Below are positions 18,566-25,771 of a DNA stretch of 64,000 nt, piece after piece; position 1 is the first letter of the stretch, and each line of letters starts with the position of its first letter. This stretch comes from JANNYA01 sp031422315 (GTDB taxonomy: Bacteria > Pseudomonadota > Gammaproteobacteria > Xanthomonadales > SZUA-5), in the NCBI GenBank assembly GCA_031422315.1, contig JANOQN010000041.1, positions 1 to 64,000 of the forward strand, read 5' to 3'. Below the pieces are notes generated by a model. That model saw only the letters and a list, made by a program, of their open reading frames with translations. It ran no database searches and was not told the DNA's origin. The position numbers were made by a program, and so were the translations under genes.

Positions 18566-19423
18566 CTAAGAATCATCACTTTTTCCCAATAGCGGATTCA
18601 TCAATATCGCCCCCAGTGTTTGCTCCTCAACCGCACGAAATTCCATCAGCCCGATCGGCATGCTGGCGCTGTCTGCGCGTCTGGATGCGGCGCTGTTAAA
18701 TATCCGGTCCCAGATTGATAGCCAGTTGCCGAAATTTCGATTGCTTTCAATCTCATCAGTTGAATGATGCACGCGATGCAGCTCGGGCGTGATGAGCGCT
18801 GTGCCAACCGCACGCTCCAAACGATTCGGCAGGGCGATGTTGGCGTGAGTAAACAGCGCCATCGCCATCAGTAATAGCTCATAAATCAGCACGGCTACAA
18901 TCGGCGCGCCAAGTAGCAGCACCACCGTCGATTTATAGAGCAGCGACAGCACAATTTCGCCGGGGTGAAAGCGCAAACCCAAGGTAACGTCAAACGCCAA
19001 ATCGCTGTGATGCACGCGATGCAGCCGCCAAAGCCAAGGCACCAAGTGCGAAAGCCGGTGCTGCCAATAGATCGTCAAGTCCAACACAACTAGGCTAATC
19101 AGCACGCTTAAGATGTTTGGCAAAAGCCCGGTCTGATGCGCGCCCGGCAAGATCAGATTGAGTAGTCCAATATTTTGTTGAGCCGCAAATAGTGCCACTG
19201 CCGCGGCACCGAGTGCGGGTAGGGCCCAAAGCAAGGCTGCTACTGATGCGCTCGCTATGGCTGAAAGCAACAAATTGTTGGCGCGCCGGGTTAGGCTTGC
19301 TGCGGGCCGATGTGGGCGCAGGCGCTCGGCGATTAACAAGGCTATCAAAATCAGCAGCAATGCAGAGAATTTCACCGCGCTAGCGTGCGCCAACCAAGCT
19401 CGGAGGATTTCGGAATTTTGCAT
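18566..19423 (-). CDS. sterol desaturase / fatty acid hydroxylase family membrane protein
   Basis: A 285-residue integral membrane di-iron enzyme. The histidine boxes are visible: WQHRLSH, HRVHHSD, the HANIALP segment and HRVHHSTD. Hydrophobic helices occur at about residues 17-35, 50-75 and 100-118. Family members oxidise membrane lipids or carotenoids; the substrate is unknown. Its start shares one base with the stop region of the upstream glycosyltransferase gene, so it is the third gene of a leftward set with two TIGR0428x proteins. Confidence 0.85.
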   Translation of the reverse strand: MQNSEILRAWLAHASAVKFSALLLILIALLIAERLRPHRPAASLTRRANNLLLSAIASASVAALLWALPALGAAAVALFAAQQNIGLLNLILPGAHQTGLLPNILSVLISLVVLDLTIYWQHRLSHLVPWLWRLHRVHHSDLAFDVTLGLRFHPGEIVLSLLYKSTVVLLLGAPIVAVLIYELLLMAMALFTHANIALPNRLERAVGTALITPELHRVHHSTDEIESNRNFGNWLSIWDRIFNSAASRRADSASMPIGLMEFRAVEEQTLGAILMNPLLGKSDDS

Positions 19424-20139
19424 TAGGGCATTCGTTCCAAAGTGAGGTTGAGCAGGTCAGCTTGCGCCAACGTTGGCCTGATTAACTGCATGAGTTCAAC
19501 GCGCGCACGGTGCCAATCAGCCAGGGTGTCGACGTCGGTAAGCATACGCAGCTTAGCAGCGCTGGTATGGTGGTGCGCGCTCAATAACGATTCAAATGTG
19601 CGTAATGTGTCGGCACTGGAGTAGTGCGTTTCGCGCCAAACATGGCTGGCAATCGTACAGTTGCCAGCTACGCTCCAAAAGCCACCATCGGCTGCAGGCG
19701 CGAGCAAATACTGCGGGTTTTTTGAACGCAAAACCGTATCGGCCTGCAAAAAATCATCCAAGCAAATTTGCGGGGCATCTGCGCCCAGCAGCAGCACATA
19801 GGCGTGCTGTTTCAATAGCGAATGGTAGACGTGCTGCATGCGCTGCCCAAGCCCGCCGCTGCCCTGCGCACACGTTTCAAACTGTGACCAGCGCGGATGC
19901 TGCGCGGCTTCGGGCTCGGCAACTGCCCAATAAATTCGCAGCTTGAGCGCGCTCTGCGCTTGCATCAGCACGCTTGCCACGGCGGCATAAGCCAGCTGAT
20001 AAAACTGCTGCGCGGCCTGCGTGCCCACATCTTTCGCCAAACGCGTTTTAAGCGGTGAAAACTCCGGCGTCTTCACAAAAACCGCCACGGCGCCCTGGGC
20101 CCTGGCAGTTTGCTCGGCGTGCATCGGCTCAGTCTGCAT
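19423..20139 (-). CDS. TIGR04282-type glycosyltransferase (DUF2064)
   Basis: A 238-residue GT-A-fold-like protein beginning near VAVFVKTPEFSPLKTRLAKDVG and carrying LLLGADAPQ and LLAPAADGGFWSVA, the typical segments of the TIGR04282/DUF2064 family. Databases call it arsenosugar biosynthesis glycosyltransferase, a name that rests on genome context and should not be taken as proven. An ATG at 20139 overlaps the previous stop by 11 nt; the ATG at 20124 is equally possible. A longer frame to 20226 overlaps the upstream gene heavily and is less likely. Confidence 0.8.
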   Translation of the reverse strand: MQTEPMHAEQTARAQGAVAVFVKTPEFSPLKTRLAKDVGTQAAQQFYQLAYAAVASVLMQAQSALKLRIYWAVAEPEAAQHPRWSQFETCAQGSGGLGQRMQHVYHSLLKQHAYVLLLGADAPQICLDDFLQADTVLRSKNPQYLLAPAADGGFWSVAGNCTIASHVWRETHYSSADTLRTFESLLSAHHHTSAAKLRMLTDVDTLADWHRARVELMQLIRPTLAQADLLNLTLERMP

Positions 20140-20827
20140 TTCGGGTTTGCTGCCAAGTGGTACGCAGGTGCGCCAAGGTGGTGCGCAGCCAGCCATGTTC
20201 GACGTATTTTCTTGCGCTGGTGCCAAGCACGGCGCGCAATGCGGAAACGGGCATTCGCATTTCGCGGGCGCGCCGCACCAGAGCGATATCTTCGCCGCCT
20301 ATTCCACCGTTCGCCTGCTCGGGGAACGTACCTAGTGCCAGCCAATTGTTACGTGTTAGCAAAAAGCCTTGATCGCCAAACGGCAGCTTGAACAGCCAGC
20401 AGCGTAACCACACGCCAAATTCGCTCACCCGCATCCAGCGCGGGCCATCGTAAAAGCGCAGGCGAAAGTAATTCAGCGCATCCGGGCAGGCCCCCTCGAT
20501 GGCGTTAAAGCAGTCCGGCGTCAGTTTGGAATCGGCGTGCAAAAACCACAGCCAAGGTTGTTGGCTAAACAGGGCCGCGAGGTTTTGCTGTGCGGCTCGG
20601 CTAGCTGGGCTTAGAATCCAGCGCAGCGTGGATTGGCAGCTTGCGCGCAGGTCAGCGAAATCAGCGGGCTCAGGCTCTGTTGCGCTCAGCATGATTTCGG
20701 CGCTCGTAGGTAAATTTTTTGATAAGTCTGCTAACAAGCTGCGCCAAGTGGCATCGCCTGGGCCAATAGGCACGATGACGCAGAGTTGATTGGCAATTGC
20801 GGATGTCGGTACTCGAGTGTTAGTCAC
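20129..20827 (-). CDS. TIGR04283-type glycosyltransferase
   Basis: A 232-residue family-2-like glycosyltransferase with LCVIVPIG at the start, WLWFLHADSKL as the DxD-like metal site and LPFGDQGFLLTR near residue 150, which is diagnostic of the TIGR04283 family. The start is GTG. It pairs with the TIGR04282 gene downstream, as in many proteobacteria. No arsenite methyltransferase gene is nearby, so the arsenosugar label is weak. Confidence 0.82.
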   Translation of the reverse strand: MTNTRVPTSAIANQLCVIVPIGPGDATWRSLLADLSKNLPTSAEIMLSATEPEPADFADLRASCQSTLRWILSPASRAAQQNLAALFSQQPWLWFLHADSKLTPDCFNAIEGACPDALNYFRLRFYDGPRWMRVSEFGVWLRCWLFKLPFGDQGFLLTRNNWLALGTFPEQANGGIGGEDIALVRRAREMRMPVSALRAVLGTSARKYVEHGWLRTTLAHLRTTWQQTRNAD

Positions 20828-20872
20828 GCTAATTTGAGTTCCAACTGTTGCCGCGTTGCGGCAAAGAAGCTC

Positions 20873-20923
20873 GCCTTTCCCTTGATGGGAGAGGGGTTGG
20901 GGGATAGGGTGAAATTTACTCGA
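20873..20923. repeat. dispersed palindromic-type intergenic repeat
   Basis: The stretch contains ctttcccttgatgggagaggggttggggg, which on the other strand reads as the common intergenic repeat CCCTAT-CCCCCAACCCCTCTCCC. A related copy is at 32382-32408. It has a short inverted core (tccc..ttgat..ggga) and lies between two leftward genes. Repeats of this look are widespread in proteobacterial genomes. Confidence 0.5.
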
Positions 20924-20953
20924 GTCATCTCAATGCAATTTATACTTAGGCGT

Positions 20954-21559
20954 TTAGCGATTTGGCGCAGCAGGCGGTGAAGACAATTTATTGGCTTCGG
21001 TCTGCTCTGCGGACTCACTCGCCTTGATCGGTTTGGCTGATTCGTTTGCCTCGATCGGGTCTGCAAATTTTGGAAAATTTAGATACTGCGACACGCTACT
21101 CGGCAAATAATGGCTCAATGCCAGCGCTAAGGTACCCACGTGCGGAATCAGTGCAGATTCCTGCCAAAACGGCTGCTTTGGAACTTGGGTAAAGCCTGCG
21201 AAGAAAACCGCGGAAAACACCAGTAGTAATCCGCGCGTGGCACCAAACAAACCGCCGAGCAACCGATCCGTACTGGATAGTCCAGTTTTGGCAATCACCC
21301 GCCGGATAAACCACGTCAGCACGCCGCCCAGCACAAGCACGCCCAGAAAAATGACCAAGTAAGCCGTGCCTAAGCGCAATCCAGCCACCGTAATGCTGCT
21401 TAAAAACTGTTCGGCAAACACGCCGCTAAAGCTGACCGAGCACCAAAGCGCCACAGCCCAAACCACCAGCGACATCACCTCAGCCACGATACCGCGCATC
21501 AAAGCAAGCAGTGCCGATATGCCAACAACAGCCAGTAAAATGTAGTCAATCGGCGTCAT
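20954..21559 (-). CDS. cvpA: CvpA family membrane protein
   Basis: A 201-residue inner-membrane protein with four hydrophobic segments (about residues 5-22, 28-45, 65-85, 100-125). The family pattern DYILLAVVGISALLALMRGIVAEVMSLV is clear at the N terminus, as is LGGLFGATRGLLLV. CvpA is known for a role in colicin V production and in envelope stress. The C-terminal tail from about residue 165 is a low-complexity run of near repeats (ANESAKPIKASESAEQTEANK). It follows dedD as in many gammaproteobacteria, but purF does not follow here. Confidence 0.9.
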   Translation of the reverse strand: MTPIDYILLAVVGISALLALMRGIVAEVMSLVVWAVALWCSVSFSGVFAEQFLSSITVAGLRLGTAYLVIFLGVLVLGGVLTWFIRRVIAKTGLSSTDRLLGGLFGATRGLLLVFSAVFFAGFTQVPKQPFWQESALIPHVGTLALALSHYLPSSVSQYLNFPKFADPIEANESAKPIKASESAEQTEANKLSSPPAAPNR

Positions 21560-21615
21560 AAAGCCGCTTGCCTAGTTAGACTTTGTATTGCTTATTTGCA
21601 TGCCAGTCAAAGCGG

Positions 21616-22665
21616 CTAGTGCTCAACCACGATGCCTTCAACGCCGGCTTTGGCGCGCAAATTAGCGCGAATCGATTCGGCGTCCGCGCGCTTTAGCGTC
21701 GGTCCCACACGCACCCGCAAAGAGGTTCCTGCCGGCGTAACAATGCGCTCAATAAAGCCCGGAAAACCTTTGGCTTTGATTTGATCGACCAGCGCCTGCG
21801 CTTTAGCCGAGTCAGAATACACGCCGATTTGCACGGCAAACTTCGCCAATGCTGGATCCACTGGGCGGCTGGCTGGTGCAGTAGGGCTAGCAAGCTCGCC
21901 AGTAATGACGTTGGCGCTCAAATTCGCTACCACGCGCACGGCTGAAGCTTTAACCTGCTCAGCTGCAGTGCGTGATTCATAACCACGCACCGCAACCCGA
22001 TAAAGATCACGCGAATCCACTTGCACAGGCTCGACTTTGGCGTCGATCTTCGCAGCTTTGAGCTGCGCCACCAATTTTTCGGCATTAGCCTGACTGGAAT
22101 AGCTGCCAAAATTGACCCCGAATCGACCTGATTTTGCGCTCGGTAATGGCGCCATGGTAGTTAACTCGACCACGGGTTTCGGGGCTGCCGCCGTCGCAAC
22201 TACCGGCTTCGGCGGCGTTTGCGGCTTAGGCGTAGCGGTTACTGGCGGCGTGTTCGCCGCTGCGGGTTGAGCAGTTACCCGCGGTGCTGGAGTTGGCACA
22301 GCGATTGGTGCGCTCACTACCGGCGCACTCACAGCGGGCGCTGGTGCTGGCTCATCGCGATTAATCGCGCCGCTTTGCTCGGATGGCAACCTTGCCACCG
22401 TAGGCGCGGCTTTGCGCGTATCAACCTGGGCGATTTCATCACCACCACCAATCTGTGTTTCAGGAACGGGCGCTTCTGGATCAACCGAAATCGTGCGCGT
22501 TTGCATGCCGCCGATTTCGGGTGGTGGAATCTCTAACGATACTTCATCGACTTGCGTGGCAATCGGCGCATCGGTGTCGGAATCCAAAAACATCGGCATA
22601 AAAATCACGATCAGGCCGATGAGTACGGTGGCCCCAATCAAACGGGTTTTCAGTGCGGAATCCAT
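21616..22665 (-). CDS. dedD: SPOR-domain protein, DedD-like, with two SPOR domains
   Basis: A 349-residue cell-division-associated protein. A short cytoplasmic start, one membrane helix (residues about 8-27, LIGATVLIGLIVIFMPMFL), a long Pro/Ala-rich linker (about 65-165), and two SPOR domains follow. The first is GRFGVNFGSYSSQANAEKLVAQL, about residues 182-250. The second is ALAKFAVQIGVYSDSAKAQALV, about 270-345. SPOR domains bind denuded septal glycan. E. coli DedD has one SPOR domain, so the second is a variation. It precedes cvpA. Confidence 0.88.
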   Translation of the reverse strand: MDSALKTRLIGATVLIGLIVIFMPMFLDSDTDAPIATQVDEVSLEIPPPEIGGMQTRTISVDPEAPVPETQIGGGDEIAQVDTRKAAPTVARLPSEQSGAINRDEPAPAPAVSAPVVSAPIAVPTPAPRVTAQPAAANTPPVTATPKPQTPPKPVVATAAAPKPVVELTTMAPLPSAKSGRFGVNFGSYSSQANAEKLVAQLKAAKIDAKVEPVQVDSRDLYRVAVRGYESRTAAEQVKASAVRVVANLSANVITGELASPTAPASRPVDPALAKFAVQIGVYSDSAKAQALVDQIKAKGFPGFIERIVTPAGTSLRVRVGPTLKRADAESIRANLRAKAGVEGIVVEH

Positions 22666-22763
22666 AATGTGCCAGTCTGTGGGTAGTCAAATCTGTTATG
22701 AGCATAACAACATTCGGCCAACCCTTGGATGAAGCGGGCTTTCAAACTCCAAGATCGCCATAT

Positions 22764-22907
22764 CGTCATTCCCGCGCAGGCGGGAATCCAGGCTCACCGA
22801 GCTTGCTTGCAACTTGAAGGGTAAAAACGCGGCATGCTTCGCGTTTCTAAAGTTGCGTGGAATTTCGGACACCTGTTCCTGGATCCCCGACTACGCGGGG
22901 ATGACGA
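22764..22907. repeat. inverted pair of REP-like palindromes (REPIN-like)
   Basis: Copy A (22764-22792) has the palindrome ttcccgcgcaggcgggaa flanked by cgtca and tccagg. Copy B (22879-22907) has atccccgactacgcggggat in the opposite orientation, flanked by cctgg and gacg. The two copies together form a 144-bp inverted pair, the layout of a REPIN. The sequence is close to the common proteobacterial NGGGAATC-type intergenic repeat. It occupies the 320-base gap between dedD and rimO, where no gene is seen. Confidence 0.75.
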
Positions 22908-22985
22908 GGTGAGGACCTGTTCCCCGCTGCGATTAAGTTAATACCACAGCCTTTATACTCACGCGCTATTTTATCGAGTCTCGCT

Positions 22986-24326
22986 ATGTCCGCCCTTGAC
23001 CCCAAAGTTGGTTTTGTAAGCTTAGGCTGCCCGAAAGCGCTGGTAGACTCCGAACGCATCCTGACCCAGCTACGCGTGCAGGGCTATGAGATCGTGCCGA
23101 GCTATCAATCAGCGGATGTGGTGGTGGTTAACACCTGCGGCTTTATCGATTCGGCGGTGGAAGAATCCTTAGAAGCGATTGGCGAAGCGATGGCGGAAAA
23201 CGGCAAAGTCGTTGTAACCGGCTGTTTGGGCGCTAGAGCTGAGCTGATTCGCGCGCGCTTTCCGGGCGTGCTGTCGATTAGCGGCCCAGCGGATTATCAA
23301 TCGGTAGTCAATGCGGTGCACACACAACTGCCGCCCAAACACGATCCGTTTTTAAACTTGGTGCCGCCGGCGGGCTTGAAGCTTACGCCCAGGCACTACG
23401 CCTATTTAAAAATTTCTGAAGGCTGCAATCACCGCTGTACGTTTTGCATTATTCCGTCCATGCGTGGTGATTTAGTCAGCCGACCGGTATCCGATGTGCT
23501 GATTGAAGCGGAAAAACTAGTGCGTTCGGGCGTGCGCGAGCTGCTGGTGATCTCACAGGACACCAGCGCGTATGGCGTCGATGTGCGCTACGCCGAACAC
23601 ATTTGGCACGAGCAATCGATCAAAACCCGCATGACCGAGTTGTGCGATGCGTTGAGCCAGCTGTCATCAGCGCTCAATCCAGTCTGGATTCGCTTACACT
23701 ACGTTTATCCGTATCCGCATGTGGACGAAATCATTCCGCTGATGGCGGCGGGTAAAATTACCCCGTATTTGGACATTCCGTTTCAGCATGCCAGCCCGCG
23801 CATTTTAAAGCTTATGAAGCGCCCGGCACACGCCGAAAAGGTACTGGAACGCATTCAGCGCTGGCGTGAAATATGCCCGGATTTGACGCTGCGCAGCACT
23901 TTTATTGTCGGCTTTCCTGGCGAAACCGAAGCCGAGTTCGAGGAGCTGCTGGACTTTTTACGCATCGCACAGCTTGATCGCGTGGGCTGCTTTGCCTATT
24001 CGCCAGTCACGGGTGCAAAAGCGAACGAGCTGCCGGATCCGATCGATCCTGCAGTGCAGCAAGATCGCCTGGCGCGCTTTATGGCGCTGCAAGCCAAAAT
24101 CAGTACCAAGCGCCTTAAGCGCAAAGTCGGCACCGAGCAGCAGGTGCTGATTGACACGGTAGTCGATGCGCAAAAAGGCAAGTATCACGGACGCTCGAGC
24201 GCTGATGCGCCAGAGATCGATGGCCGAGTCGTAGTGACTAGCACCAAAGCGCTTAAGCCGGGGCAGTTTGTGCGCGTCAAGATTGAAAAATCGGGCAAAC
24301 ATGATTTGTATGGCAGTGCGCTTTAA
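22986..24326 (+). CDS. rimO: ribosomal protein S12 methylthiotransferase
   Basis: A 446-residue radical-SAM methylthiotransferase that modifies Asp89 of ribosomal protein S12. The N-terminal UPF0004 domain (KVGFVSLGCPKALVDSERI) carries cysteines in VVVNTCGF and VTGCLGA for the auxiliary cluster. The radical-SAM CxxxCxxC is CNHRCTFC, followed by IIPSMRGDLVSRP, which separates RimO from MiaB. A C-terminal TRAM domain ends the protein. Length is normal (about 441). ATG is at the family start; DUF3025 follows after 8 nt. Confidence 0.97.
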   Translation: MSALDPKVGFVSLGCPKALVDSERILTQLRVQGYEIVPSYQSADVVVVNTCGFIDSAVEESLEAIGEAMAENGKVVVTGCLGARAELIRARFPGVLSISGPADYQSVVNAVHTQLPPKHDPFLNLVPPAGLKLTPRHYAYLKISEGCNHRCTFCIIPSMRGDLVSRPVSDVLIEAEKLVRSGVRELLVISQDTSAYGVDVRYAEHIWHEQSIKTRMTELCDALSQLSSALNPVWIRLHYVYPYPHVDEIIPLMAAGKITPYLDIPFQHASPRILKLMKRPAHAEKVLERIQRWREICPDLTLRSTFIVGFPGETEAEFEELLDFLRIAQLDRVGCFAYSPVTGAKANELPDPIDPAVQQDRLARFMALQAKISTKRLKRKVGTEQQVLIDTVVDAQKGKYHGRSSADAPEIDGRVVVTSTKALKPGQFVRVKIEKSGKHDLYGSAL

Positions 24327-24334
24327 GGCAAATC

Positions 24335-25153
24335 ATGCAGAAAGTTAAATTGGCGCCACCGTTTGATCAAATCACGCATTTAAAAGCCGATCTACCTACT
24401 GAGTTAACTCACGAATTAGATTTTGCTCAGTTCAACGCGAAGCTAGCAATTGCGGCACCCGGCTTTAGTTTGCAGCCGCAATCCACCTCAATGCTGCACG
24501 ACGGCTTGAGCTTCGAAGCCCGAATTGCCGAATCGGGGGTTATCGCAACGCGTCCTTCAAGCCTGCATGATTTTTACAGCGCATTGATGTGGCTGCGCTA
24601 CCCGTTAGTCAAACAGGCGATCAACCAAATTCACATGCAGGGCATTCGCGCGCACGGCGTTAAACAGCGTTCCCGGCATCAGCAGGCGATCACGCATTTA
24701 GATGAAGCCGGGGCCTGGATTTTCAGCGATAGCGATGCGCTATTTGAGCTGGCCGATCAGCACGCTTGGGAGTCATTGTTCTTTCAACAAGCGCAGGCTT
24801 GGCAAACGCGCTCAGAAATCGGTTCAATACGCGCAGCGGTGTTTGGGCACGCGATTTATGAGCTAATGCACGCGCCGCATCAAACGCTGGCAGCGAAAAC
24901 AATTTGGGTCAAAGTGCCGAGCGATTTTTTTGAGCTCGCTGTGGCCGAGCAAGACCGAGCACTGGATAGCTGCATTGCTAGTGCGCTGTTAGCTGGCACG
25001 CACGGGCACGATCCAAAGCCGCTTGCCACCATGCCGGTTTCCGGTATCCCAGGCTGGAATGCCGGCACCAATGCGCAAACGTTTTACCAGACTGCGCCAT
25101 GCTTTCGCCCGAAGCCGCCTGGACGGGTTTACTCAAGCGCGCTTAAGCTTTGA
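24335..25153 (+). CDS. DUF3025 family protein
   Basis: A 272-residue protein of the DUF3025 family, recognised by SLHDFYSALMWLRYPLVKQAINQIHMQ, THLDEAGAWIF and the central FGHAIYELMHAPHQTLAAKTI. No catalytic assignment is known. It lies 8 nt after rimO and is probably co-transcribed. Its TGA stop abuts the TAG stop of the convergent Uma2 gene with no gap. No signal peptide or membrane segment is seen. Confidence 0.85.
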   Translation: MQKVKLAPPFDQITHLKADLPTELTHELDFAQFNAKLAIAAPGFSLQPQSTSMLHDGLSFEARIAESGVIATRPSSLHDFYSALMWLRYPLVKQAINQIHMQGIRAHGVKQRSRHQQAITHLDEAGAWIFSDSDALFELADQHAWESLFFQQAQAWQTRSEIGSIRAAVFGHAIYELMHAPHQTLAAKTIWVKVPSDFFELAVAEQDRALDSCIASALLAGTHGHDPKPLATMPVSGIPGWNAGTNAQTFYQTAPCFRPKPPGRVYSSALKL

Positions 25154-25738
25154 CTAGCTCGCCGAAGGTTCACTTTGTCCAGGCAGCTCAGCATCAACAA
25201 CCACATCGCTATAAATCGCATCGAGTTTTAACGTCATATCTGGGCAGCTCAGTTTGATCTCGCCGCTATCGGTAATACTTTCAAAAAGCCACACGGCCCC
25301 GCTGCGGCGATATACATCAACCCTGCGTTCTTTTTGCGAAACCAGTAAATACGCCTCAAGCTCAGGTGTTTTTTGATAGTTGTACAGCTTTTCGCCCCGA
25401 TCAATCCGCTCGGTCGATTCGCTCAATACTTCGACGATCAAGCAGGGCTTGCTCTCGCAGTATTCGTCGGATTTTGGCTCGCAGGCGACAATCAAATCAG
25501 GATAGTAGTAAAGCTGATGTGCTTTGAACTTGACGTCAGATATTGACACACGACATTGTTTGGACGCACGCGTGCGAAGTTCGATAGCAATGTTCAGTGA
25601 AATTTGATTATGTCGAATCGAAGCACCCGACATCGCGAAAACCTGCCCGCTGGCGTATTCATGCTTATCTTTGCTGGTCAATTCAGATGCAAGGTAGTCT
25701 GCTTCACTAATCGACGTGAGTTTCAAAGCGCTTGACAT
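25154..25738 (-). CDS. Uma2 family (DUF820) putative endonuclease
   Basis: A 194-residue protein of the Uma2/DUF820 family, with a PD-(D/E)XK nuclease-like core. The aspartate sits in YYYPDLIVAC and the ExV motif in CLIVEVLSESTERIDRGEKLYNYQ. EAYLLVSQKERRVDVYRR follows. Function in cells is unknown, despite the endonuclease label. The second ATG (25738) is used; one more ATG two codons earlier is possible. Stops of this gene and DUF3025 abut. Confidence 0.85.
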   Translation of the reverse strand: MSSALKLTSISEADYLASELTSKDKHEYASGQVFAMSGASIRHNQISLNIAIELRTRASKQCRVSISDVKFKAHQLYYYPDLIVACEPKSDEYCESKPCLIVEVLSESTERIDRGEKLYNYQKTPELEAYLLVSQKERRVDVYRRSGAVWLFESITDSGEIKLSCPDMTLKLDAIYSDVVVDAELPGQSEPSAS

Positions 25739-25771
25739 AATCAATCCGAATGAATGCGGGGATGCACTAGT

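Noticed and set aside
18554..18566. Short hairpin gcttc-ttc-gaagc between pckG and the membrane hydroxylase gene
   Set aside because: The 5-bp stem has no T run and is too weak to call a terminator.
19423..20827. A complete arsenosugar biosynthesis cluster
   Set aside because: Only the two glycosyltransferase-like proteins with that database name are present. No arsenite methyltransferase or radical-SAM partner is visible, so I did not call a pathway.
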